From the NCBI RefSeq assembly GCF_021732705.1, contig NZ_JAKFUM010000003.1, forward strand, positions 1 through 64,000: a stretch of DNA of 64,000 nucleotides. Reading direction: 5' to 3'. Shown here one piece after another: positions 55,232 to 64,000 of this stretch; positions within the stretch are counted from its first letter, which is position 1; each line of letters opens with the position of its first letter. The DNA comes from Nevskia sp. Its GTDB lineage: Bacteria > Pseudomonadota > Gammaproteobacteria > Nevskiales > Nevskiaceae. The notes under the pieces are model-generated. The model was not told where the DNA came from and searched no databases. It saw only the letters and a list, made by a program, of their open reading frames with translations. A program made the position numbers and the translations under genes.

Positions 55232-55677
55232 GCGAGGCTGAGTGTTCGGAAACGGGTGCGCATTGTCGCCGGTGTCGGCGGCCGAGGCCGCAAGCGATCG
55301 CGATGCATCTGGATTAGGGGTCCCAGAACACGCCTTTAATCTAGGAAATCTATTAACGAGCGTTCATTTTCTTGATCCACATCAAGCCCGAACCTGTCCA
55401 GCATGCCTTTGGGAGTTTTTCTCCCCGTCGGATGCTTGTGATCCAGTTCTCACGTGAGTAGGCTCTTCCTAGTCGAAAAATTACATAGACAAGCGCTATC
55501 CGACGAACGGTCTGTCCGTTCTGACGAAGACGATCTTGTCGGTACGTTCAGTGAACTAGCCGCAAGTGATTGCTCCGCAGGACTGCGGGGCTGAGACGAT
55601 TTCGGTCGGTTCGAATCACCCGGGATACACGGACGTTGCTGCGAGTCATTCACTACGAGACGGGCGTACCTCTGATC
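55232..55677. other. Regulatory region upstream of the DUF11 operon
   Basis: No gene is supported. The stretch is clearly A/T-richer than its surroundings and holds several exact dyads: CTTGATCCACATCAAG (55371-55386), CTCACGTGAG (55449-55458), GAACGG-TCTGT-CCGTTC (55505-55521) and GTTCA-G-TGAAC (55546-55556). The third resembles a TetR-type operator. No clear -10/-35 was assigned. Confidence 0.55.
55372..55385. promoter_or_regulatory. FNR/ANR-type box
   Basis: TTGAT-CCAC-ATCAA is an exact match to the FNR/ANR consensus TTGAT-N4-ATCAA. It lies 293 bp before the first DUF11 gene and 141 bp before recQ, so the regulated side is unclear; the surface operon is the more likely target. Confidence 0.6.
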
Positions 55678-56184
55678 ATGAAGTCCTGGCTGTCTGGCGT
55701 CACTTCGGTGGCCCTCATCGCTGCAAGCCTTTCGATGGGCGCCGTGCGCGCCGACGGACCGGTTTCCAGCCGGCTCGAAGCCTTGAAGGTCACGGCCGAT
55801 GCTTCCGGGCAGGAGTCTTTCGTTGCCGCCGGCGAAGTCGCGCCCGGGGATTTGATCGAGTACCGGCTGACGTACGCCAACTCGGGAAAGACCGCCGTAT
55901 CCCAACTCGCCGTCAACGGACCGGTGCCGAAGGGCACGACCTACGTGCCCGGCAGCGCCAGTACCACGGTGCGGCACGAACTCAAGTTCAGCTACGACAA
56001 CGGCCAGACCTGGCTGTCGACGCCGCCGGTGCGCGAAGTCCGCGCGGCCGATGGCAGGACGCAGCAGCGTCCGGCCGGTCCGGAAGAAATCACCAATGTT
56101 GAATGGCAGGTGCGCGAACCGCTGAAGGTGGGTTCGACGCAGGCCTATCGGTACCGCGTCAAGGTGCTGGCCGTGCCGGGCTGA
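55678..56184 (+). CDS. Exported DUF11-like protein, first gene of the surface operon
   Basis: This 168-residue protein has a signal peptide (MKSWLSGVTSVALIAASLSMGAVRA) and one DUF11-like immunoglobulin-type domain (YRLTYANSGKTAVSQLAVNG then GTTYVPGSAS). The frame extends upstream but no homology is seen before ATG 55678. It is followed by two much larger DUF11 proteins 107 and 54 bp apart. It could be a periplasmic or surface subunit or chaperone; function unknown. Confidence 0.75.
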   Translation: MKSWLSGVTSVALIAASLSMGAVRADGPVSSRLEALKVTADASGQESFVAAGEVAPGDLIEYRLTYANSGKTAVSQLAVNGPVPKGTTYVPGSASTTVRHELKFSYDNGQTWLSTPPVREVRAADGRTQQRPAGPEEITNVEWQVREPLKVGSTQAYRYRVKVLAVPG

Positions 56185-56291
56185 GCCGGGCCCGAGCACC
56201 GGGGTCCCACGAACAAGAACAGGCGCGCCGCGCGAGCGGTGCTCCCGCCCGAGTCAGGGCAATGGGTAGTCAAGAAGAGCTAGGGAAGGGA

Positions 56292-58922
56292 ATGATGGGC
56301 ATTTCAGCGTTTGCTGCTGCGGGTTTCCGCGCGTCCCGCGTCATGCTGGTTGGTGCTGCACTGCTGGCCGGGTTGTCGCTCACGGCGGACGCTGCTCCGC
56401 GCGCCGGTGCGGTGATCGGCAACCAGGCGACGGCGACCTACGTCGACCAGAACGGCGTGCCGCAGACGACCACGTCGAACCTCGTCGAGACGCTCGTCGC
56501 GCAGGTTGCCGGCGTCGACATCGAAGCCAATCAGACCCAGACGTCCGCGCCAGGCGCGACGATCTATTTCCCGCACACGGTGACCAACACCGGCAACGGC
56601 AACGACACCTACACGCTGACCACGGTCAACAACACCGGCACCTTCGATTTCACCAACATCGTCATCTACGCCGACGCCAACCAGGACGGCGTGCCTGACA
56701 ACTTCACGCCGATCACGGTCACGCCGAGCCTGATCCCGGGTGGCGTCTACGGCATCATCGTCGCCGTCACGGTGCCGGGCACGGCCACGGCCGGCCAGAC
56801 CGACAACGTCACGATCCGCTCGACCAGCGTGTTCAACGGCACCATCACCGATGCCAATACCGACACCGTCACGGTCACCAACAACGCCGTGATCGCGGTC
56901 ACCAAGGCCGAAGACATCACCAGCGGCCCTCCGGGCACCGCACCGGTCACGATCACCCTGACCTACACCAACACCGGCAACACCGCGGCCACCGTCGTCA
57001 GCCTGACCGACGCGCTGCCGACCAACATGCTGTACGTGCCGGGCAGCGGTCGCTGGAGCGTGACCAACCCGGCGCCGTTGACCGACGCCGTCGGTGGTGA
57101 TGCGGCCGGCATCGACTACTCGGTCACCGGCAACACCATCACCGCGGTCATCGCGACCGTGGGCCCGGGCCAGTCCGGCTTCATCCGCTTCCAGGTCTCG
57201 ATCTCGCCGACGGCACCGGCCGGCCCGCTGCTGAACACGGCGGCGATCAGCTATGTCGACGGCGGTGGCAACACCGTGCCGGACAACACCAATACGGTCG
57301 TCTTCACGGTCACGCCGAATGTCGCGGTCGATCTGTCGGACACCGGCTCGACCACCGACAACGATGGCGCCAACAACGACATCATCACCCAGGGTCCGGT
57401 GCCGCAGGGCTCGACCTTGCGCTTCGACAACCGCGTGACCAACAACGGCAATGGCGTCGATACCTTCGACATCACGTTTGCCAACGGCACCTTCCCGGCG
57501 GGGACCAGCTTCCAGCTGCTGCAGGCCGATGGCCAGACGCCGCTGACCGATTCCAACGGCAACGGCATTCCGGATACCGGTCCGCTGAATCCGGGTGCGA
57601 CGATCAGCGTGTTCCTCCGCGTGACGCTGCCATCCGGCGCCACCGGTGTCGGCCCGTTTGACGTGATCAAGACCGCGACCTCGGTCACCGACCCGACGGT
57701 CTCGAACACGACGACCGACCGCCTGACCGCGATCGCCACCAGCACGGTCGACCTGACCAACACCAGCGCCGGTGCCGGCGCGCCAGGTGCCGGCATCGGC
57801 CCTGAAGCGGCACCGGTCACCGCCGTCACCGTCACGCCGGGTGGCACCGCGACGTTTTCGCTGTTCGCCAACAACACCAGCGCCGTGCCGGACAGCTATC
57901 TGATCGCGGCCAGCACCGATCCGACGTTCGCGACCATCGCCCTGCCGCCGGGCTGGACCGTGACCTTCCGCAACGCGTCGAACGGCGTCATCACCAACAC
58001 GCCGACGATCCTGGCCGGCGGCAACTTCGCATTCACTGCGCAGGTCACCGTGCCGGCGGGCAGCGCCCCGATCGCGGCGCCGGGCCAGAGCATCTATTTC
58101 CGCCTGGCGTCCGGCACCAGCGGCGCGCTCGACGTCAAGAACGATGCGGTGATCGTGGCCACCGTGCGCGAATTGGTGATCACTCCGAACAACACCGGGC
58201 AGGGTTTCCCGGGCGGCACGGTGCTGTACACGCACACGCTGACCATCGGCTCGAACGTGGCTGAAACCAATGCGCCGCTGACCACGACCAACAGCACGGC
58301 GCTGTGGACGTCGGTCATCTACTACGACGCCAACGGCAACGGCCAGATCGATCCGACCGATCCGGTGATCACCGACATCGCCGACATCGATGCGCTGGTT
58401 CCAGGCGCGGGACTGCCGCCGGGTTCGAGCTACCCGATCCTCGTGCAGGTGTTCGTGCCGGCTGGCGCCAGCCCGTCGTCGACCAACACCACGACGGTGA
58501 CGGTCACGCCGGTTGCAGGCGAAATCAATGTTGCCAACAACACCGCCAACGACGTGACCACGGTTGTGACCGGCGACATCCGCCTGCTGAAGACCCAGGC
58601 GCTCGATGCCGCCTGCGACGGCGCGGCCGATGGCGCGTTCGTCACCACCCCGCTGGCCAATGCCGCACCGGGTGCCTGCATCGTCTACCGCGTGGTCGCG
58701 ACCAACGCCGGCGCGACGCCGGTCACGGCACTGGTGATTTCCGACACCACGCCGGCGCTGACCACGTACACCACCTGTGCCGGGGCCTGCGCGGCCACGG
58801 CGACGGTCGGCACGGTCACGGCACCCGTCAGCGGCTCGACTGGGCAGGTCGTCAACACGGTCGGCCCGCTCGCGGCGGGCGGCACCGCGACGCTGACCTT
58901 CACGGTCCAGATCAACCAGTAA
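56292..58922 (+). CDS. Large DUF11 repeat surface protein
   Basis: This 876-residue protein has a signal peptide (SRVMLVGAALLAGLSLTADAA) and a chain of Ig-like DUF11 domains with motifs such as PGATIYFPHTVTNTGNGNDT, VTITLTYTNTGNTAATVVSL and IVYRVVATNAGATPVTALVI. Several Asp-rich loops resemble calcium sites (DANQDGVPDN, DSNGNGIPDT, DANGNGQIDPTDP). It ends without a membrane anchor or sorting signal. GGGAAGGGA precedes ATG 56292. It is probably secreted or surface-associated; adhesion or structural roles are guesses. Confidence 0.85.
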   Translation: MMGISAFAAAGFRASRVMLVGAALLAGLSLTADAAPRAGAVIGNQATATYVDQNGVPQTTTSNLVETLVAQVAGVDIEANQTQTSAPGATIYFPHTVTNTGNGNDTYTLTTVNNTGTFDFTNIVIYADANQDGVPDNFTPITVTPSLIPGGVYGIIVAVTVPGTATAGQTDNVTIRSTSVFNGTITDANTDTVTVTNNAVIAVTKAEDITSGPPGTAPVTITLTYTNTGNTAATVVSLTDALPTNMLYVPGSGRWSVTNPAPLTDAVGGDAAGIDYSVTGNTITAVIATVGPGQSGFIRFQVSISPTAPAGPLLNTAAISYVDGGGNTVPDNTNTVVFTVTPNVAVDLSDTGSTTDNDGANNDIITQGPVPQGSTLRFDNRVTNNGNGVDTFDITFANGTFPAGTSFQLLQADGQTPLTDSNGNGIPDTGPLNPGATISVFLRVTLPSGATGVGPFDVIKTATSVTDPTVSNTTTDRLTAIATSTVDLTNTSAGAGAPGAGIGPEAAPVTAVTVTPGGTATFSLFANNTSAVPDSYLIAASTDPTFATIALPPGWTVTFRNASNGVITNTPTILAGGNFAFTAQVTVPAGSAPIAAPGQSIYFRLASGTSGALDVKNDAVIVATVRELVITPNNTGQGFPGGTVLYTHTLTIGSNVAETNAPLTTTNSTALWTSVIYYDANGNGQIDPTDPVITDIADIDALVPGAGLPPGSSYPILVQVFVPAGASPSSTNTTTVTVTPVAGEINVANNTANDVTTVVTGDIRLLKTQALDAACDGAADGAFVTTPLANAAPGACIVYRVVATNAGATPVTALVISDTTPALTTYTTCAGACAATATVGTVTAPVSGSTGQVVNTVGPLAAGGTATLTFTVQINQ

Positions 58923-58976
58923 GCACGGACAACGGGAGGGCCTGCACGCGCCTCCCGAACCGGCCCGATCCCTGCG

Positions 58977-61900
58977 ATGACCTTCTTCGAACCGACCGCT
59001 GACCGATGCCCGTCTCGCACGTCCACCCGTGCGGGCTGGCGCGTCGGCGTCGCTGCGCTGCGTCGGCTGCCGCTGGTGCTGGGCCTGTTGCTCGCGACGT
59101 TCGCGGCAGACGCCCAGATCGGTAACCCGCCGCCTGCCGGCAGCACCATCAGCAACACGGCGACCGCGACCTATCGCAACGACGCGGCCGGCATCACCGA
59201 GACCGTCACCTCGAACACGACGGTGATCACCGTGGCCCCGGTCGAAGGGATCGCGCTGGTTCCGAATCTCACCGTGTTCGTGCCGCCGGGCGGCACGGCG
59301 ACATTCCCGCACACGCTGACCAACACCGGCAACGTCACCGAAACGGTGACTCTGACGCTGACCCCGCAGGCCGGTGACAACTACGACCTGAACAGCCTGC
59401 GTCTGTTCCTCGACGCCAACGGCAACGGCGTGATCGATCCGGGTGAGCAGGAAATCCCGAACGGTGGAACCGTCGTGCTGGCGCCCGGGCAGAGCATTTC
59501 GCTGATCGTCACCGGTGTCGTACCGTCGGTCGTGCTGCCGGATACGCAGGCGGTACAGATCCTCACGGCCACCACGGCGGGCGGCGCCACGGCGCGGGTC
59601 ACCGACATCGCGATCACCCGCAGCGGCGGCGAACTGCAGCTCACCAAGAGCGTCGACAATCCGCTGGCCCGTGCCGGCGATACGGTGACCTACACGCTGT
59701 CGGCCGTGAACATCGGCAATACGCCGGTCGCACCGACGACGGTCACCGTCGACGGCGCGCTGCGCAACTTCGTGGTCATTCGCGACGTCATTCCGGTCAA
59801 CACCCGCTTCGTCGGCGTCACGCAGACCGCGGGCGGCGTCGCGCTGTATCACCTGGTCGGGCAGGGGCTGCAGATCTACACGACGGTCGCGCCGGCCGAC
59901 CTCGGTCAGGTCGATGCGATTGCCTTCGGCTACGGCGCAGTGCCGCCGTCCGGACGTCTCGAACCGTCGTTCCGCGTGCTGATCAACGCCATTGCCGGTG
60001 GCCGCATCACCAACGTCGCGGAGGTCTACGCTGACGATGGCAACGGCACCGAAACCCGCGTGATCTCGAATCCGGTGTCGATCGATCTGCCAGCGACCCC
60101 GGCGACGATCGACTACTACAACAACGCCAACTTCGGCACCGTCATCGGCGCCACGAGCGCCGGCAATCCGCTGTTCCTGCAGGCCTTTGCCGCGTCGTGC
60201 AACGTCGATTCGACGGTTGCCGAACGCTATCCGATCCGGCTGACCACGCAGAACTCGAACGACCTCGAAACCGGGTTCACCATCAGCGAGACCGGCGCGA
60301 ACAGCGGCGTGTTCACCATCACCGGCATCCCGACGGCGCCGTGGCCGCAGAACGCGCAGGTCACGAACGACCAGATCGTGCAGGCCGGGCAGAGCGATGT
60401 CGTCACCGCTACGCTGATCTGCGGCGGCGCCACGCTGACCACGCAGATCATCATCGACCCGTCCGGCGTCGTGTACGACTCGCAGACCAACGTGCCGATC
60501 GCCGGCGCGACGGTGCAACTGTTCATCGTCAATGCCGACGGCTCGCTGACGCCGGCCACCGTGCTCGATGTCAACGGCAATCCGCGCCCGAACACCGTCG
60601 TCACCGGTGCCGACGGCGTCTTCCAGTTCCCGCAGCTCCCAGCGGGCAACTACCGGATCGTGGTCACGCCGCCAACTGGTTACAACTTCCCGTCGCAGTT
60701 CTCGCCGGCGCAGCAGCCGATCGGTCGTCGCATCAACGACGGCTCGTATGGCCGCAATTTCACGGTTTCGGCCGGCGGTGCCGTGGTGCTCGATGTGCCG
60801 CTCGATCCGGCCGCCGCTGCCGGTGCGTTCGCGCTCGAGAAGACCGCGTCGTCGACCTCGATCGGCATCGGCGAATCGCTGCGCTACACGCTGCGACTGC
60901 GCAATGACGCCGGCTTCCCGCTGACCAACACCCGCGTGCAGGACACGCTGCCGCGCGGCTTCCGCTACATCGCCGACAGCGTCCGCTACAACGGCGGTCC
61001 GGCGCCGGCACCGTCCGGCGCGCCGGGACCGAATCTGGTCTTCACCGTCGGCACCGTGAACGCGGGCCAGGTGTTCGAGATCACGTATCTGGTGACGGCC
61101 GGCGTCGGCTCGTCGGGCCGGGCGGTCAACTCCGCGCAGGCGATCAGCGATCAGGCGACGACCAATGTCGCCACCGCCACGGTCACGATCGATCCGGACG
61201 TGTTCCGCGACGAAGCCTTCATCCTCGGCAAGGTGTACACCGACTGCAATCACAGCCGGCTGCAGGATCCGGAAGAACTCGGCATCCCGGGGGTGCGCCT
61301 GTACCTCGACGACGGCACGTTCGCGATCACCGACGCCGAAGGCAAGTTCAGCTTCTACGGCGTGTCGCCGCGTACCCACGTGCTGAAGATCGATCCGATC
61401 ACGCTGCCGCCGGGTTCGGAGTTGATCAATCTGGCCAATCGCAATGCCGGTGATCCGCACAGCCGCTTCATCGACCTGAAGCGGGGCGAACTGCACCGCG
61501 CCGACTTTGCCGAAGGCTCATGCAGCACCGACATCATCAAGGACGTCAAGGCGCGTCGCGCCAAGGGCGAAGTGTTCGGCGCCGAGATCCAGAAGCGTCT
61601 CGATGACCCGCTGAATCTCGATAGCTTGCGCATAGATCCGCGCACGCAGCCGGCCGCTGGCATCGTCGACCGCGATGGTCGCGTCTCGGCCTACACGCCG
61701 CTGCTGTTCGATCGTCCGGAGAACCGGGTGGACGGCCTGCCGTCGCTCGGAGCCACCGCGCGCAGCGCGCCGTCGCTGAGCCTGGAAACACAGCTGCCGA
61801 AGGAAACCAGCAACGAATTCGGGTTCATGGACCTGAATGACGGCGACACCGTGGCCGCGCGTGACGTGTCAGTGCGGCTGGTGGGTCGGGCTGGCGCCGA

Positions 61901-64000
61901 GTTCTCGTTGTCGGTCAACGGCGAGGAAATTCCGAAGGCGCGGGTCGGCCAGAAGGCCGTGCTGGCTTCGCGCGAGCTGCAGGCCTGGGAATACATCGCG
62001 GTTCGCCTGAAGCCGGGTGCGAACAAGCTGCGCGCCACCGCGGTCGACAATTTCGGCAACCCGCGCGGTACGGCCGAGATCACGTTGATCGCCCCGGGCG
62101 ACCTCGGCGTGCTGAAGATCATTCCGCCACCAAGCGGCGCGGTTGCCGATGGACTGACGCCGGCACGGGTCATCGTCCGGCTCACCGACGACAAGGGCGT
62201 GAAGGTCACGGCACGCACGCCGGTGACGCTGGAAACCTCGATCGGGCGCTGGGATGCGACCGACCTCGATCCCAAGGAACCCGGTCTTCAGATCTTCGTC
62301 GAAGGCGGCGAAGCGCTGGTCGATCTGGTGCCGCTGTCCGAGCCGGGCGAAGCGCGTCTGCGCGCGACCAGCGGCCGACTGAAGGACGAGGTCAAGCTGC
62401 CGTTCCTGCCGTATCTGCGGCCGCTGATCGCATCCGGCGTGCTCGAAGGCGCATTCAATTTCTCGAAACTGAAGGCCGACGGCGTGCAGCCGGTGACGGC
62501 GGAAGACGGCTTCGAGGACGCCATCAAGGAAATCAATTTCGGCGGTGGCAGCTCGCAGGGCGGTATCCGCGGCTCGGCGTTCCTGAAGGGCAAGGTCAAG
62601 GGCAACCTGCTGCTGACCCTCGCCTATGACAGCGACAAAGACACCCGCGACCGGCTGTTCCGCGATATCGATCCGGAAAGCTTCTATCCGGTCTACGGCG
62701 ATTCCGGCATCAAGGGCTTCGATGCGCAGTCGACGTCGAAGCTCTACGTGCGTGTCGACAAGGGTCGGTCGTACCTGCTGTACGGCGATTTCAACACCAA
62801 CGGCAATTATCTGACCGGCGGCTCCGGCTACAACGCCAGCGGTGCCGGTGACGCCTCGGTGCTCGAGCGCCGTCTGGCGAACTACAACCGCAGCCTGACC
62901 GGTGCGCGCTATCACTACGAGAACGACCGAGCGAGCATCAGTCTGTTCGCCAGCTACGACCGCCGCCGTCAGCGCGTCGTCGAGCTGCCGGGTCAGGGCA
63001 TTTCCGGCCCGTATCCGCTGAATGTGCTGGGTTTCGTGCGCAACAGCGAAAAGATCGAAGTGCTGACGCGTGACCGCAATCAGCCGTCGTTCATCATTTC
63101 GACCGTGGCGCTGACGCGGTTCACCGATTACTCGGTCAACGAGATCGATGGTTCGATCCTGTTCGGCCGGCCCATCCCGAGTGTTGACGGCAACTTGAAC
63201 CCGGTGTCGATCCGGATCACGTTCGAGCTGGATACCGGCGGCGAGCGATTCTGGGTCTACGGTGCCGATGGCCAGTACAAGCTGACGGACTTCCTCGAAG
63301 TCGGCGCCAGTGTCGCCCGCGATGACGACCCGACTAATGCCTACAGCCTGTACGGCCTGAATGCCAACGTGAAGCTCGGCGCCGGCACGCACCTGGCACT
63401 GGAAGGCGCACGCTCGGAAAGCGACCTCAACGGCACCGGCTATGCCACGCGGGCCGAGCTGGTCCATCGTTCGACGACCGCGGAAGGCCGCGTCTTCTAC
63501 GGCCAGACCGACGACAACTTCGAGAATGCCAACGCGGCAATCACGGCCGGCCGGCGAGAAGCCGGATTCAAGGGTGTGCTGAAGCTGACCGAGCGTCTGC
63601 GCGCCGGCGCGGAGGGCATCTACTCGAACGACCGCAGCGCCACCATTTCGGCGCGCAAGGGTGTGCTCGGCTACATCCAGTACTCGCTGACGCCGCAACT
63701 GGTGCTGGAAACCGGTTTGCGCCGCTCCGTCGGCGAAGAGTCCGGCACCGTCAACAACACGCCGACCACGCGCGAGATCAACAGCACCGCCGCGCGCGCC
63801 AAGCTCACCTACACGCCGGGCTTCCTGGCCAAGGCCAGCGTTTTCGGCGAGTACGAACAGGACATTCGCGATGCCGATCTTCGTCGTGCAGCCGTCGGCG
63901 GCGACTATCAGATCGGATCGCGTTCGCGCCTGTATGCGCGGCATGAATTCATCACCAGCCTGAATGGCGTCTACAACCTCGCCGAAAATTCCCGTGACCA
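58977..64000 (+). CDS. Very large DUF11/Cna-B protein with C-terminal outer-membrane beta-barrel, truncated by window edge
   Basis: The frame from ATG 58977 stays open to the right edge (1674 codons seen). A signal peptide (about 30-46; LPLVLGLLLATFAADAQ) is followed by DUF11-type domains, a carboxypeptidase-regulatory/Cna-B-like domain near residue 545 (ADGVFQFPQLPAGNYRIVV), another DUF11 and a second such domain near 785 (DAEGKFSFYG). From about residue 1200 the protein becomes rich in alternating strands (FLKGKVKGNLLLTLAYDSD, LYVRVDKGRSYLLYGDFNT, RYHYENDRASISLFASYD), a predicted outer-membrane barrel. It may anchor or export the operon's repeat proteins. Confidence 0.85.
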   Translation, partial: MTFFEPTADRCPSRTSTRAGWRVGVAALRRLPLVLGLLLATFAADAQIGNPPPAGSTISNTATATYRNDAAGITETVTSNTTVITVAPVEGIALVPNLTVFVPPGGTATFPHTLTNTGNVTETVTLTLTPQAGDNYDLNSLRLFLDANGNGVIDPGEQEIPNGGTVVLAPGQSISLIVTGVVPSVVLPDTQAVQILTATTAGGATARVTDIAITRSGGELQLTKSVDNPLARAGDTVTYTLSAVNIGNTPVAPTTVTVDGALRNFVVIRDVIPVNTRFVGVTQTAGGVALYHLVGQGLQIYTTVAPADLGQVDAIAFGYGAVPPSGRLEPSFRVLINAIAGGRITNVAEVYADDGNGTETRVISNPVSIDLPATPATIDYYNNANFGTVIGATSAGNPLFLQAFAASCNVDSTVAERYPIRLTTQNSNDLETGFTISETGANSGVFTITGIPTAPWPQNAQVTNDQIVQAGQSDVVTATLICGGATLTTQIIIDPSGVVYDSQTNVPIAGATVQLFIVNADGSLTPATVLDVNGNPRPNTVVTGADGVFQFPQLPAGNYRIVVTPPTGYNFPSQFSPAQQPIGRRINDGSYGRNFTVSAGGAVVLDVPLDPAAAAGAFALEKTASSTSIGIGESLRYTLRLRNDAGFPLTNTRVQDTLPRGFRYIADSVRYNGGPAPAPSGAPGPNLVFTVGTVNAGQVFEITYLVTAGVGSSGRAVNSAQAISDQATTNVATATVTIDPDVFRDEAFILGKVYTDCNHSRLQDPEELGIPGVRLYLDDGTFAITDAEGKFSFYGVSPRTHVLKIDPITLPPGSELINLANRNAGDPHSRFIDLKRGELHRADFAEGSCSTDIIKDVKARRAKGEVFGAEIQKRLDDPLNLDSLRIDPRTQPAAGIVDRDGRVSAYTPLLFDRPENRVDGLPSLGATARSAPSLSLETQLPKETSNEFGFMDLNDGDTVAARDVSVRLVGRAGAEFSLSVNGEEIPKARVGQKAVLASRELQAWEYIAVRLKPGANKLRATAVDNFGNPRGTAEITLIAPGDLGVLKIIPPPSGAVADGLTPARVIVRLTDDKGVKVTARTPVTLETSIGRWDATDLDPKEPGLQIFVEGGEALVDLVPLSEPGEARLRATSGRLKDEVKLPFLPYLRPLIASGVLEGAFNFSKLKADGVQPVTAEDGFEDAIKEINFGGGSSQGGIRGSAFLKGKVKGNLLLTLAYDSDKDTRDRLFRDIDPESFYPVYGDSGIKGFDAQSTSKLYVRVDKGRSYLLYGDFNTNGNYLTGGSGYNASGAGDASVLERRLANYNRSLTGARYHYENDRASISLFASYDRRRQRVVELPGQGISGPYPLNVLGFVRNSEKIEVLTRDRNQPSFIISTVALTRFTDYSVNEIDGSILFGRPIPSVDGNLNPVSIRITFELDTGGERFWVYGADGQYKLTDFLEVGASVARDDDPTNAYSLYGLNANVKLGAGTHLALEGARSESDLNGTGYATRAELVHRSTTAEGRVFYGQTDDNFENANAAITAGRREAGFKGVLKLTERLRAGAEGIYSNDRSATISARKGVLGYIQYSLTPQLVLETGLRRSVGEESGTVNNTPTTREINSTAARAKLTYTPGFLAKASVFGEYEQDIRDADLRRAAVGGDYQIGSRSRLYARHEFITSLNGVYNLAENSRD

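Noticed and set aside
56304-61496. A 1730-codon open frame on the minus strand antisense to the DUF11 genes
   Set aside because: It shows no recognisable domain, is Arg/Asp/Val-rich as expected for the complement of Thr/Val/Asn-rich coding DNA, and spans two real genes and their gap.
61869-63944. A 691-codon minus-strand frame in the barrel region
   Set aside because: No domain or start context; complement of the clear plus-strand coding sequence.

Overview
The window is GC-rich bacterial DNA, almost certainly from a gammaproteobacterium related to Nevskiales/Solimonadaceae, Xanthomonadales or Pseudomonas. The best evidence is gene order: trpG-trpD-trpC, a Crp/Vfr regulator, an OsmC protein and speD lie in the order I recall from pseudomonads, with coq7 a few kilobases away. 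No rRNA, tRNA or CRISPR array was found. The last gene runs off the right edge.

Layout. (1) 0-1.4 kb: an integron integrase reading rightward, with attI/attC-like repeats at its 5' side; any cassettes would lie left of the window. (2) 1.7-12.1 kb: a copper/metal locus with two PCu(A)C chaperones, two DUF2946 proteins, a Csp-like copper-storage protein, two PepSY membrane proteins, a TonB-dependent receptor, a CobW GTPase and two small unknown genes, one frameshifted. (3) 12.2-23.1 kb: HD hydrolase, haloalkane dehalogenase, GST, PNPOx-like protein, alkaline phosphatase, an orphan ParM-like actin with its own promoter and operator, a DNA glycosylase, a CoxE-like VWA protein, MAPEG, a SanA/YdcF-like protein and a Xre/RES toxin-antitoxin pair. 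(4) 23.1-28.8 kb, leftward: M28 peptidase, a FadE-like protein that seems to lack its catalytic residues, and GlpD. (5) 28.9-36.5 kb: coq7, then egtD-egtB (ergothioneine), a prolyl-4-hydroxylase-like enzyme, a VPEID-CTERM substrate with its exosortase E/protease, and an adenylate cyclase. This block separates coq7 from speD. (6) 36.8-47 kb: speD, osmC, crp/vfr, trpC-D-G, a Baeyer-Villiger monooxygenase, an alpha/beta hydrolase, trpE with a Trp-containing leader peptide and a 7-bp repeat array, and rpe. (7) 47.3-55.2 kb: katG, a CopD-like protein, purC, a second MAPEG protein, a small conserved protein, two phasin-type genes and recQ. (8) 55.2-64 kb: a three-gene operon of DUF11 surface proteins, the last carrying a predicted outer-membrane barrel, behind a regulatory region with an exact FNR/ANR-type box.

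How genes work together. The copper region looks like a full uptake, delivery and storage set: receptor, inner-membrane PepSY proteins, periplasmic chaperones and storage bundle. Several of its proteins share His-rich HAGH-type segments. The adenylate cyclase and a Crp with a mostly intact cAMP pocket may form a local signalling pair. The phasin promoter carries three 15-bp dyads in tandem, two with a TGC-N3-GCA core, pointing to PhaR-type control of storage granules. The DUF11 operon looks like a cell-surface or adhesive system and is the least explained part of the window.
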